Shown here: in pieces, positions 24,243 through 36,265 of the stretch
Position numbering within the stretch: the first letter of the stretch is position 1
How the letters are laid out: the number at the start of each line of letters is the position of its first letter
Origin: Mycteria americana
Taxonomy: Eukaryota; Chordata; Aves; Ciconiiformes; Ciconiidae
Length of the DNA stretch: 64,000 nt
Direction of reading: 5' to 3'
Assembly: GCF_035582795.1 (NCBI RefSeq)
Contig: NC_134368.1
Coordinates: 10,627,501 to 10,691,500, forward strand
Program-made: the position numbers and the translations under genes
The notes under the pieces: model-generated
Database searches by the model: none
What the model saw: only the letters and a program-made list of their open reading frames with translations
What the model was told of the DNA's origin: nothing

Positions 24243-27200
24243 AAATGTTTTAGCACATGGCAGACTTGGAAGAGCTCATGAAGATCCGTGAGGGCAGTGC
24301 AGAGCCTCCACGCACCAAAATACCCAAGGACAGTGAGGAGCCATGGTGAGAATCACACACCACAGCAATAATACGCTGACTCAGCAGCACGGCCACCTGC
24401 TCCCATGGGTACAGGGCCACCCGAGCACGGTGCTGTGCCGGCAGCTCCGGTGCCCGAGTGTCCCCAGGAGGAGCCCGTGCTGGGACAGGCACCTCTTGTG
24501 CTGCGAATCAGTGCAGACAACATTTAGCACGGAGGGCTGGTGAGACAAGGAGATAAAATGTGTTTGGAAAGAACAAAACAAGCCAACAAAGGAGTTGGGA
24601 AAGCCAAGTGGCCTGGGAAGTGGGAGATGGCTCAGATGTGCTTACACAGCCCGGGATCTCCGATCCTTGGGGCAAGCCTCTGAGATGCTTCCTTGAGCAG
24701 CTGGGCAGAACCAGCCATTACCAAGTGCAATTAACTGCTTCATTACCATCTCAGCAAAACAAACCAATCAATTTCTGCTGCGTTTACCCAGAGAAGAGAC
24801 TGATGTCAAGACACAAACATCGTCCTCCAGACTGCAGCCGTGACCCACTCCCTCCAGCCTGGCATGGCGGTTCTGCTCCACAACCAGTCCCTGGGAGCAG
24901 ACTTTAGATGTCCTCCGCTGCTTCAGGCGTGCTGACACCACACCAGCGAGCCAGCACTCAGCACCCTCATGAGCTGAGCCGCCCCGCAATGTCCGTAAAT
25001 ACCTGCTGAGATGGAGCCGTAGACCCAGATGGGAATGATGGAGATGAGAGTAGAATTTAGCCTTCAGAGGTCCACCTTGACCACCAGCACCTGTGCTTGA
25101 TGTGTCCAGCAGGTCTGGGAAGTTTTACCAAGCCAAATGAAGGCCAGAGACCACCTTTAGGATGAAAGCAGCCTGTCAAAGGGGAAGGGAACCTATGGCA
25201 CACTGATCACTTTCAGAGGACCAGGAGAAGCTGTGATTTCCAAGCTGGAGCCCAGAGCCCCCACAGGCCTCAGTTTACATGGCACAACACCTGTTTACAG
25301 CAGCATAGACATTCCCACGAGCTCTCTTCTTCCCACCAGACACATGTCTAGATAAGAGTCCAGGTGACAGGCAGAGAGCAAAAGGTCCCCTGGCATGCAG
25401 GAGGAACAGGGAGGACTGACTCTGAGATCCAAGGTTAAGCTTCAAAGGGCCACTAAAACATCAGAGTCTGGAGACTTCAGCATCTCTAAGACCTTCAGTC
25501 TACTGAGAAGATTAAGGTCTGAGTACAGTAAAGAAAACTGCACTTACCTCTGTGATGAGGTACAAGTGATTTATGAAAGGGATTATTCATGGTTGTCTGA
25601 GGTAGCAGGATGGGACGATCCGATCTTGTGTTCCCAAGTCTTTTAATAAACTCTTCTGTAGGATGGAGATAACATTCCTACAGCGGTGACATAAGCAGGA
25701 CCTGTGTGATGGCACGTTAGCATGCTGGTACCGTGGTTAGCAGGGAAAGGCGCTGTGCATTGTGCAGGGTTGAAGAAGCAATTACTATACAATATCCTAT
25801 AGACTCCACTATGGCACAGTATTGCAATGCCTCTGCTGTGGGGATGCCCAAACGAACGTTCACAACAGTCCCTTCGGCCTGAACGTCTCTGAAGGGAAGA
25901 GAAGTGCCCGTGGGCTGGGACAGGGGCTCAGCAGACGTGGCGGGGGGCCAGCAGCCCGCTCCCCATGCTCAGGCAGGGGAAAGGCACGGCTCCCCCCTCC
26001 GGTCCTTCAGGGCTGATGTGCTCTGCTGGGTGAGTATATGAATAAATCCCTTCGGTGTATGGTATTTACTTATGTCTTCTGTTGTACCTCACCATAGCGT
26101 CTGTGCAGGGTGGGCCACTGTGATCCATGCCCCGTTCCTCAGGCAAACAAGCATCCTCCCTGCTCTGTGGTGGGGAAACCGAGGCACAGGAAGGATTTTG
26201 GGGTCTGATGCAGCACCCCTGGAAGTGGCTGCAAAGGCTCTGCCTGAATCCCAAATCCCAGAGCAGGGACATGACTCCCAGCTCCCTAAATCCCAGCTCG
26301 TTGCCTCCATCGCCCAGGGCCCAGCTACAAGGGCTGGCTCAGCTGAGCAGTGGAGTCACATCCAGCAGTTGTGAAGGAAAAGAAAGCGGACGGATCATTT
26401 CTTCCCAAAACAGCCGCAGGCTGGGTTTGGGAAAGCAGTGTCTTTATGCACCCAGCCCTGCTCGGTTCCCATGCGTGGCATGCTGATGGTACCCACAGCC
26501 CAGCTTGGTCGTTTGCAGGAGTGATGCTTTCAGCCTGATGCCAGTATTGATGAGCGCTGTGGGAAATCACAGCCAGCTCACAAGGACAGGAGAACTGCTG
26601 TTGGCAAACTGGGAAGCGATTCCTTTAGCTGATTATGAATTGCACGTAAGAAGATTTTTGTGGTTGGGCGTTTTCCTTCCCCTCCTTTAGACACTGGGCT
26701 CCCAAATGGCAGTGTATCTTCCCCACTCCCTTCTTCCTTGTGTTTATCTGTTACCTCTCTTCTCCTGATCCTTACAATGGTCCAACACCAGTGGTGACTC
26801 CAGCGCCGGCGCAGGATTAACTCCAGGGTGAAACAGGGAGACGGGGAGCACTGAGTGGCTTTGCCTGTGCTGCTTCATCCCTCCCGCACATCAGCCTGCA
26901 GAGGAATCCCTCTTCTTGGTAATTCCTGAATTGATTATACAAATTTGAGACCACCATGACCAGCACCTCCCCTGACCTCTGGCACAGGGCAGCCCCATGA
27001 GCAAACGCCTTAGTCCTGCCTATTTCTGCCTTAGTCCCAATACAGGTGGCCGCACCGCTGCGCCTGCGGGAAGCCCCTGATGTCGTGTTAAAAATTCTAG
27101 TGATCATAAGTAGAGAGTTGACCCTAACTATTAGTTCACTCTTTCAGCAGCTGATTATCCACACCAGAATTAGCCTCTTCTTTCTCACGTGGATTTGTTC

Positions 27201-27714
27201 AATTTGGCTCAACTTTTGGCCGTTGGTTCCCATTAGACACCTGCCAGCGAGGCGGAGGAGCCCTGCTTATCAGATTTGTGCGCCCACTGTAGGCATTTAC
27301 AAGGTAGTCAGTTGTGTGTGCCATTAGTCTTCTTTGATACATTCAATAGATTGCAACCCCTAAGATTTCCAATCCCTTAGTCGTTCCTATGGCTTTTCCC
27401 TCACAGCAAAACACACCAGAAATGTTGTTTTTAGCAGTACGCTAGCTCAACACCTTCCCCCATTCAGCTACATCTTCCGTTTTGCCAGGTTCTCAAGCTA
27501 TTTTATAAATATTACAAATAAAAGCAACCCTGCAGAGGCTCACAGAGCCATCAGCGCTGAACCCCAGCAGCACACAGAGCAGCAATGAAGATACGATTTG
27601 GCAAGAACTGATTTTCTCTGGCAGCTAACGCCGTGACAACATCTGAACCTTGGGAGGGCACTGGAAAGCCTCCGGAAGCGGCACGCCAGGCAGAGAGGGT
27701 TTTATCACACCGCG

Positions 27715-27905
27715 CTGGTATTCTCAATGGCTTCTGAGCTGTTTGTACTCAGAGGAAGCGCTTTTATAATTGCTTGATTTCGGGTTAATGATTTTTCTGT
27801 TTAAAACCAAGCTAATATTATTTAATGATTGGTATTTATTTGCACTATGCAATCAGATCACATTATGAGAATTATTTGTTGCATGAATAGGAATTCGAGA
27901 TTTTT
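27715..27905. promoter_or_regulatory. Candidate conserved noncoding element (homeodomain-site-rich)
   Basis: An AT-rich block is sharply set off from GC-richer flanks and packed with motifs of developmental enhancers: TTTATAATTG, GGGTTAATGATTTT, TTTAATGATTGG and TATGCAATCA. This is pattern recognition only; conservation was not tested. Confidence 0.3.
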
Positions 27906-30760
27906 AAAAAGTGAACACTTTTTCCTTTTTTTCCTTTTCATTTCTTACTGCAGCAAGCAAGCAGAAAAAAGATTAAAAACATAATCAACGGGCAAAAAGA
28001 CAACATCCTCTCTCTGTCCCCCTCCACCTGCCAAGGACTAGTGTTTCTGTTAACACTGGGTGGGAATATAGAAGTAGCACACCCAATGCGCTCGAGTGGA
28101 TTTTTCTCCAAGCTGCTTGAAAGCACCCTCAATGCAGTAGGTAAGACACCTCACATTCCTCCTGGGATTTGATTTTAGCAAAACAATGGGAAAAAATCCC
28201 CTTCGGGCTGTGCCCCTTGGGCTGGCCGCTCCTCAGCTTCTCCCTTCAGCCTGGCCAGGTCCCAGGCCCCCAGCACAGGGGCGCATCACCTGCGGGCTTG
28301 TGCCTTTCCGTGACCCGAGGCTGGCTCTCTACATGGGTATTTTTAGCAAGCACCATCAAGAGTCTCTTCCTAAGAAGCCCTTAAGCCTTCACACTTTACA
28401 CCAGCCTGATTTTTTCATTTCTTTACTGCAGAAACTACTTCGCTCTTGTTCCAGTGTAAGAGAAAAGCTGCATGGAGGCAGCATCTGGCTGCAAGTTCGC
28501 ATCCAAAACCTCAGCTTTTCACAACATAAGTTTTTGAGATGGACACTAGTCACAGAAAACCAGCCATGGTTCAAATGCTGCCTACGGGAAAGAAATCTGG
28601 AAGTATTTTCCCTGAGACTCAGTTTAGAGACTAATTCCAATATTATTCCTTTAAAGAGAAAAAAGTAAGAGGAAAGGCAGAAAGCAGAATGTGAGGAGCA
28701 AACGTGACAGAGAAAATCTCCTTTCAGGAGTACAGCTGGGCAAGGTTTTCCTACTTTGTTCTCCAAGCAAGGCTGATGTCCTGTCCTGAAACAAACTCTC
28801 AAAAACGTGGCAATTAGAGGCTACAAAATTGGTCACTGAATGAATTTGTGGCAGCTTTATATTCTGTTCCAACACACCTGGACCAAATCAGTTGAATTTT
28901 CTTATTTGAACGGAGCTTCTTTACATGGGGAGTATAGCAATTTCCTTCATTTTTTAAAACTAGGGAAGTTATTTCTAGACCAAGATGAGTTACAATCACT
29001 GGCTCAAACCTTTCATTTTTGTTCCCCACTAGAGAGACCGTTTCCCCCAGAGATATCCATCCCCACTAGCGACAAGAAGTCCTCCTAGACAAAAGCAGAC
29101 GGTTCAGAGATGACATCCAGGACTTTTGAACTACTTGGGGTTCACTTTTTTCTGCACCATCTCCCAGTGCTGGAGAGTCAAGGGATCACAGGGTAATTCC
29201 CTTTTAAATATATTTATGAACTTGCAGAAGTGATTATTTTTTTGTTTATATCTTCAATTATTAATTGCCAGCTTTCTGCAGATAAGCCAAACAAAGTGAA
29301 ATTCATTTAAAAAAAACCAAAACAAAACCACCCCAAACCAGCAGACTTTACTGCTGCATAATGAACAGAAAAGCTGCTCGTGAAGCAACAATCACAAATG
29401 GTCTTGGCCAGAAAAAAAATAATTATCTATCAAGTGCCTCAGAATTTGATCTCAGAGGCTCCCCAAACACAAAGGAAGATGGCATGGTACAAGTCTGTCG
29501 CTAATAAAGCCAGGACAGTCTCGCTGCTCTTAACGCTCCTGACAGGCAACTTCTCACGACCGAGGATCTCTGTCTGGGACAGCCCAAGGGGGAGCCACCG
29601 TCCCAGCCCCTGAAGGGTGAGGGATGACTTTCTCCAAACTGTCCAAAAAGGCTGAGGCACTTCAGCGTCATTTTCCGACACATCTTTTAAGAAAGGTGGA
29701 TATTTTCAGCATGTTTTACAGGACATCATTAGAGAGAAGTTACCAGCACACATGCTATTCAGGACTATTTCTTCTCAGCATCTTTCCCTGTACTGACAAG
29801 CCCATCGGTACCGCAGCCCAGTTCCAGCTACAAACCTGAATGCTGGCCACTGCTGAAATACTACCTGGAAAGCAGGCATCTCAAACACCCTCCCCTGCTG
29901 CTGTTTTATTTTTTTTATTATTAACTCAGCAAATAAAAAAGTCATGGCAGTAACATTTTATTGCCCTGTGAAGAACTATGTAAAACTGCAAAAATACATA
30001 AATAAGACTTTCTAGTGTAAGACATGAGTGTAGTGCTTGCTTAAGTGTTATGAGTGCCTGGCATGGGGTTATTTTCAGAAAGTAAAATCTCTGTAATATC
30101 TGAGGTAGTTACAGCTCAATGCTGGCTGGCTCTGGCATTCCCAGGCGCAGTGGTCCCTCGCATCCCGGGCTGTGTCGGGCATCTCATGCTCGTGAGGAAG
30201 AGCAGACGGCAGCATCGCTGAGCAAGGGGACTTGAGCACCAGCTCCCTGGACGGTTGCCTCGTGCCCGCAGGCGCACGCAGCCACCCACCGCTGCGGCTC
30301 AGCAGCGCCCGACGCAGCAGGCAGGAGGCCTGGAGGCCCCGCTGTCGGCCGCGTGGCTTTGGATGCAGAAGAATTTTCTCTTTTGCAGACAAGCTCAGTC
30401 GGAGCCCTAACAGGCTGGTGGTTGTTTGCAGAGAAAAACCGAACAGAAGACTAATCAACTTCATACCTTTGAGTGAAACATGAGGGAAAAATCATACTTT
30501 ACACTTCAGAGCCTTCATGTTTAGTGAAAAAAAGAAACGTAATGAGTTCATGAAAGACTAATTGCCCAGTTTGTTTTATGCATGAGCCCCAGCATTCCTA
30601 GCACATGCAGTTACAGCTTGTTTTCAAAGAGACCAATTATTTCATTAAAACATCATCTTCACACTTCCAGATTTGCTGTAACAAGTCCTCTGCTCTTCAT
30701 CCTTCTGGCCTAATATTTTGCCATTTTTTGGTTTACGACCAAAGAAGAGAGAGCCAAATG

Positions 30761-30778
30761 AAAAAAAAAAAAAAAAAA
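30761..30778. repeat. A18 homopolymer
   Basis: Eighteen consecutive A on the plus strand. No recognisable retroposed sequence precedes it, so I do not call a processed copy. Confidence 0.9.
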
Positions 30779-32940
30779 CGGTCTTTGCAGTATCTGTAAG
30801 TTACTAACAGCTATTAAAACCTGGGATTTAGGGTCCATCCTTTCTCCTCAACAAAGTACAGGAATACTGCAGGACTTTAAACACCTTGGTGCAAAACCCA
30901 TGGCAGCTCAGGCAGCCAGGAAGGACCTGTGTGGCAGGATGCTCTTGCAGGTACAAGGACACCAAATGAGGGTTGGAAATGAGCCTGTGCCTGGGAACTT
31001 GAAGGGCAAGATCAGGAAGCAATAGAGATGAAAGCTCCTTGAACTGTCTTATATTGCCTCTAATATTTCACTATCTGGAAGATACCCAAGGAGGCTACAT
31101 GAGACATCTAGTTTATACACAGCAGAAACTGAAAGCTGGGTGATGGGGTGGGGTAAAAGGTGAAAGAGGGGAAGGGAAAATAGCTAAAGAACCCTCAAAA
31201 GTAGTCAAAAGGATGCCCACAGAGGAGATTTCTTCCAAACAAGCAACATAAATAAAGCATAATTCAGTAAAATGTTCTCATCAGAAAATAGAGTTCACGG
31301 TAAGCATCTGACTCTGCAGCATAAATCTCCATTACAAATAAAGATGTTTGAGCAATCGCAATCCCTCTGACGAAGCAGCAAGCAGAAGCCTCCGTGCCTG
31401 CCTGTGCGGGAACGGAGCGCTGCAGTCTTGGCACTCGGTGGAGAGATGCTATCGGGGTTGCCACAGAAACCGGAGGATGCAGACCCAGCAGCTTTGACTT
31501 TGCATAAACTGACAGCGAGTTCAGCTGGGGACGAGACACTGAGAGTGCTGGTGGTTTCCTCCAGCTCCCAGGCAGGACTGTGACAGGGCTGTAGTTGAAG
31601 CTTTCCTGCAGTCAAGTCTCCTGCTTCCACCGCAGCCCACCCTTCGTGCCCCCCCACCGTCTACAGGCACGACCACACATGCATGCACCCCATTGTCCTC
31701 CTCCGTCCTCCCGGGTTAGACAAGACACACAAAGGTCATTTTCCTCACCCATCGCTTCCATCCAGCTTCCTCCTCACTGAGCTGCCGTGTGACAGCTTTA
31801 AAGTATTTCTGAGCTTTTTGGGCAGGGGTATTCTCTGGAAGCAGAGGTGGGTCTTTTTAGTGAAGTTCCCTTCTTTGCAGAGGGAGCCCTGATATCCCAC
31901 CTCCCTTTACAAACCAGGAGAGAGCAGGAAACACTGTATGATTTGCACAGATCCAGAAAGGATCACTTCAGAGTTTACTGTAATTTTTTTTTTTTCTGAA
32001 AACAGCCTTGATTCAGAGGGAACCTGTCATACAGGGGCGTCCAACACCAGGTGAATTCCTGCCACCTTTGGCAATGTTGCTCTTACCTTATTACCCTGTA
32101 TCGCTCCTGTTGTGGTATCCCCAACAGGAAAACTGCTGTGGAACGCGTTGTGGTTTAGAGAAGAGAGATGCCCTTTTTCCCCCAAAACCCTGAAGCGATG
32201 TAAATTTCATTTAAAAGGTCCCTTTAGGATAAATTTCTACTGTTCACTTATTTATACACACCTTAAGGCAGCATTATTTGCCCATAAATATTATGTATGT
32301 TAACTCAAATGCGATCTTAAACTTGTGTGCAGACTTCCCATAAATTTTTCCTGTTGTTGCATCTCTGAAGCTGAGACCCTAATGTCACAGATCTGTAACA
32401 TGATTTTTCTTCAGTGAAATGCCATCCCAAAGCCATGCATTAAGTCCTCTGGAGAATAAAATTCATTCTCATAAAACCTACAACAGTTCTATCTCATACA
32501 AGGGGCAGAACAAATCAGCACTGGGCATTTATCCTTCATAAGAATAACTGCAGGTAGATAAAAGGAGCGGTATTTTTGTTGCAGATTTGTATCCCCCACA
32601 GAAAAGATTATTCAGATATGACACAGGCAGATCAAATATGCCTAATGTGTGAAGTGGCCACTGACACAAGATATTTCGGGAAGGGAGATTTGCAGCTGGT
32701 AGCAAGGGATAGCGCAAGGCAATGTTAAGTGACAGGCTAGTACTCCAGCTTTGATTTACCACCCCTTCTCTGTACAGGCGACTTCCATTTTCAAATTTAA
32801 ACTCCTTTCTTTCATGTTATTTGCAAAAGTGAGAAAAACTTAAGGCCAGTTTGTCTGACAGCATGGCAGCTGTCACTCCATGTAAACAGACCCCAAAATG
32901 AAAGAGCAATCCAGCACATGGAAGTATAAAGTCCTGACAC

Positions 32941-32946
32941 TTTAAT
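32941..32946 (-). terminator. Candidate distal poly(A) signal ATTAAA
   Basis: The common variant ATTAAA on the minus strand about 2.15 kb after the stop. It is followed about 25 bases later by a GT-rich segment (CATGTGCTGG). It is an alternative or backup end for the transcript. Confidence 0.3.
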
Positions 32947-33200
32947 TATCTGAAGAGATTACAAGATGAAAGTCTTCCTTGAGGCAAATGTATATTAGTA
33001 TTGATATAGTCATTGTGCTTTTCAGTAAGAGAAATAGGAGTCTGTATTTACATAAGAAACTATAGTGTCTGAGATCTTTAAATATCATATTTATGGAAAT
33101 GATTCTGAATTACAGCATTTACAAAATAAAAACAAGCTTGAATAAATATTCAGTCCATTAAATAAGATTTTTTTTTCACAGAAGCAACTTTTTGTGCATA

Positions 33201-33206
33201 TTTATT
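33201..33206 (-). terminator. Candidate main poly(A) signal AATAAA
   Basis: AATAAA on the minus strand about 1.9 kb after the stop, with a CTTCTGTG-like element about 20 bases downstream. The distance suits a 3' UTR of roughly 2 kb. It is followed by a run of A on the minus strand, which is genomic. This is the best of the three candidates, but it is not proven. Confidence 0.45.
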
Positions 33207-34366
33207 TCACAATTGAAGTTTGTTGTATTTTTTTATCCTATAAAAGAAGCATTACATTTGTTGTTTTTTCTAAAAATAAAACTGCAATAATCATTGCAAT
33301 GTGAAGCCTGAGATTTAAGCCTGAATAGGTATCTTTGCTTGCACCACATTACCCACCTCCCACCAATCGCCCAACCCCATGCCTTTCCAAACTCTGGTGA
33401 ATGCCGACGCGCCAACTCAAGGATTCCATGGGAAGGATTTCAGGGAAATAATAATAATTAAAAAAATATAAATAAGGTGAGGATAACACATCATAGCTGA
33501 CATTGTCTACAAACAGCATCATAAGGCTTGTGCATTACACATAAACTAAGTGAAGCTGTTTCATCTGATTCAAAACGACAGTAGTGCCAAACTGTTGTAC
33601 CCTTATATGGCTCATTAACACTGAATATTAAACCACTTAACAAAGGGAATGTCCCCAGAAACAAATTCTTTTTAAAAAAAATCAACACTGGCCAGTTTTG
33701 CTTTATCATTTTGAATGACAACCTTTCTTGAGCATGATACCGCAAACAACTTCCTCATCCTTTTTTGTATTTATCACTTTGAAACACAGTGTGTAACACT
33801 GCGAGTCAGGAAAGGGGATACAGCAAAGAGCTCTTGATCTTGTTTCCTCTGTAACCACAGCATACACTGTCTTGCTTTTCATGTGGCTAACTCAAAGCCT
33901 GTCCAAACGCCTTTGAAACCTCAGTGCTCACGGAGCTCTTACTGCAAATAGTTTGTGCAAGATCATAGCATGAATCCGTGTGAGTCTTATTTCTTTCCTC
34001 TCCAAGTGGAGACAAAAATTAATCCCTGGTGTTTCAAATAAATACAAACGTCTTCTGAGTTGTTAGCATGAGTGAAGTAACAGTATGCAATATTTTACAC
34101 AGTTACTCTGCCAAATGTGGACAAGTACCCTTCTCCGGTTGACCATTCTGTAGGACCTTTTGAATGCATCATTATGTATTTGCCTTTTAAAAGCCATTTA
34201 AAAAACTCAGTATGGGAGAAATCATTTGTCACGTCTACTGAATTTTGCTGCTAAACTCTTTCAAAAATATGTATTTTAATATTAATTCATTCATTTGGTA
34301 ACCATTTCCTCTGAAGTTTGTTAAGTTTGAAATGCTGATATAGAAACCAAAGCTCTGTGTTATAAT

Positions 34367-34372
34367 TTTATT
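34367..34372 (-). terminator. Candidate proximal poly(A) signal AATAAA
   Basis: AATAAA on the minus strand about 720 bp after the ZFYVE28 stop codon. It is followed downstream by a modest GT-rich stretch (CTTTGGTTTC). It could give a short 3' UTR isoform. Transcript data are needed to tell whether it is used. Confidence 0.35.
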
Positions 34373-35092
34373 AACAGGATTTAGCATAAATGATGCAGAT
34401 TATAAATACTTTCAAAACTCCAAAATAGGGAACTGGAAGTTGTAGACTTAATTTTAGAAGACAACTCTGAGTTATTGCTCTGCTTGGTAAATGAAAGGCA
34501 ACAGAAACAGACTGTTTCAGGACCCTCAGTGCTTCCTATGTGATTCACAGAAAATTTTGCCTTTGTAAATATTGAATATAGATTTGAAATAGTTTTGCTT
34601 TAATTAATCCTAGCATAGGTAGCAAAAATCTAGTAATGGGAAAGTTAAACCGCAGCAGGAGGGAGAGCGCTGACATCCACAGCCATGCTGGTATTCTAGT
34701 GAGCACAGAAGTGTCCGAGCTTTGGGACTGATATGCTGGGATGGACTAGTTAACCGGCTACTCTGTTCCTAGCATGTAAGATAAGCAGCAATGCTTGTTC
34801 AATTCTGAGCCCCATTTCCTTCCACACAGTGCATTTGTTCTGCATATGGCATCGTAACATTAATGTTATAAATTTATGGAAGACTGTACTGTAGCCTGAG
34901 AGCTACAGACGCTTCATATTTCCCTTTAGCAGCTTAGTAAAATGCAATAAAAACTGTCTGTACAAAATTTATAATAATGGATGTCAAAGCCTACATGCCC
35001 TCACAGGGTCCCTCTTTCAAGTTAATTCTTGGCTTAGGTCAAATTTATCAGTCCGTGTAAGACTCCAGAAGACATGCCAGTAGTTTAATATG

Positions 35093-35224
35093 TCAGATAC
35101 CAGCTTTGTCACTATAGAAAGGAGTGACATGGAACATGTAACAGTGAGTGCAAACACGGACAGGCTTCATCTGACCATAACGAGGTAATGGAGCAGAGTG
35201 GGAGGAACAGCGGGAACAGAAGAT
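35093..35224 (-). CDS. ZFYVE28: ZFYVE28 terminal coding exon E (C-terminal half of FYVE finger and stop)
   Basis: The exon starts after acceptor gtttttcag and reads [43 protein letters not shown] and TGA: 43 residues plus stop. It supplies zinc ligands five to eight (FCSRC and RVCTHC), including the conserved RVC motif of FYVE domains. With exon D it gives the full eight-cysteine finger. The protein ends 15 residues after the last cysteine, as expected for LST2, whose FYVE domain is at the extreme C-terminus. The 3' UTR continues leftward in the same exon from 35092. No frameshift or missing key residue is seen. Confidence 0.97.
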   Translation of the reverse strand: MFCSRCSSHSAPLPRYGQMKPVRVCTHCYMFHVTPFYSDKAGI

Positions 35225-36161
35225 CTGAAAAACAAGAGAGAGATTTCACTTTAGTTCCTTTGACGAACTGGATGGGACAAAACTGATTTCAAGAGAGGGG
35301 ATTTCAAGACTGTACGCGCTGGGCTCTTGTGAATCGGCAACACCAACCTCCCTCAGCACAGCAAGTGAAAGCCCTCTGCAGGCAATTCATAGCCCGATGA
35401 CCAATTAATCTGACTGTGCTTAGCCTCTCTGACACGAATGCCCAAGCAGGGTGAAACAGGCCTGTCTGTCTCTGCAGGTCGCAGGGGAAGGCAGCTCCAC
35501 CAGAGACAAAAAGCAGCATCTCTCTCCACTGGCTTTAAAGAAAGACTAGGGGAATATTTGTGAATATCTCCAAAGTTCCTACCCCTGCAAGTCCACTATA
35601 AAGTTCACAAAAACAGCTTCTCTACCCTCTTCCTTTTTGACTTGTACAGCAGCAAGCAAGTAAAATGGGACTGCAGATTTCTGGCTTCCCGAGGCACATG
35701 ACTGCTTTATTCTCCCTCACTCCCTCTTCCTCCCCCACAAACTTGCAAAGCAGCAGCCCTACACACTGCAGTCCTCCTGCAAAGGTTTAGAAAGAAAGCA
35801 AAGGGACACGCTGTCCCTGTAGCTGAGCTGTGCATCACCCCTCGCAGGGCAGGCTGCTGCGGCTCGTTAAAGCTCAGAGCAGTAGTCCAGAGTGACTCTG
35901 GATTCAGGGTGTTCATTTCAGGATCTCAGCAAGTAGTTTGCCTTTTTAGAAGGCACATGCTTATTGCTGTATAAAAGTCAAAACCCTCCCCCCACTTTCT
36001 AAACATAAGCTGAGCAGTTGATAGCCAAGACATACAAAAACGCTTGTGACTTGAAAACCCTGGCCAAGCGCACGCATTTTGCTGTGCAGCTGAGTTTGTC
36101 ATACGCATAAATTTTCTGTTCTCTTTGGCAGATAGTTTCTCACGTTTGACTGAGTCATTAC
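35225..36161 (-). other. ZFYVE28: ZFYVE28 intron D-E (937 bp)
   Basis: A phase-0 intron inside the FYVE domain, with donor gtaatg and acceptor gtttttcag. I see no exon, repeat or RNA gene in it. Reading frames present here run through non-conserved sequence and are taken as chance. Confidence 0.9.
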
Positions 36162-36265
36162 CTTGCCACAGCTCCGACAGTGGTGTTTCCTGCGAATAAC
36201 TGTGAAAGGAGCCTTGCACGCAGTGCAGTAGCTGCAGACTTCATCTGGAACCCAGTCAGGAGGAT
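36162..36265 (-). CDS. ZFYVE28: ZFYVE28 coding exon D (N-terminal half of the FYVE zinc finger)
   Basis: This 104-bp exon lies between acceptor tttctgacag|A and donor AAG|gtaatg. It reads [20 protein letters not shown], then [15 protein letters not shown]. It contains the FYVE N-terminal WxxD motif (WVPD), the first zinc ligand pair (CTAC) and the basic PI3P-binding motif RRKHHCR with the next two ligands (CRSC). It ends in phase 0, so the finger is divided cleanly between GK and IF. In FYVE proteins the basic motif grips the 3-phosphate of phosphatidylinositol 3-phosphate on early endosomes; all of these residues are intact here, so membrane binding is predicted. An adjacent in-frame reading continues past the donor only as intron. 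Confidence 0.97.

Larger units (their letters stand above)
24243..32919. other. Intergenic sequence between the CpG island and the ZFYVE28 3' end
   Basis: Unique sequence without recognised exons. It includes a homeodomain-motif-rich AT block at about 27715-27905, an A/C-rich tract at 29309-29340, a GC-rich patch at about 30230-30360, and an A18 run at 30761-30778. A short segment at about 26165-26190 (ggggaaaccgaggcacagg) recalls the core of ancient MIR-type elements, but it is too short to call. Confidence 0.55.
32920..35092 (-). other. ZFYVE28: Probable 3' UTR of ZFYVE28
   Basis: AT-rich sequence directly follows the stop codon, with no recognisable repeat and no open frame of note. Three minus-strand poly(A) signal candidates lie in it, at about 0.72, 1.89 and 2.15 kb after the stop. 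Only the proximal limit is certain. The distal limit is inferred from the last candidate signal and from the rise in GC content further left. A 14-bp perfect palindrome occurs at 34855-34868. Confidence 0.65.

Noticed and set aside
26165..26200. GGGGAAACCGAGGCACAGG resembling a MIR core
   Set aside because: The match is confined to about 20 bases with no flanking similarity; chance cannot be excluded.
30761..30778. A18 run as the tail of a processed pseudogene
   Set aside because: No coding-like sequence precedes it on the plus strand and no flanking duplication was seen.
1..32900. MXD4 exons, expected 3' of ZFYVE28 by mammalian gene order
   Set aside because: I looked on the minus strand for the N-terminal leucine-rich start and for the basic helix-loop-helix exons and found nothing similar. 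The gene is probably further left or elsewhere.
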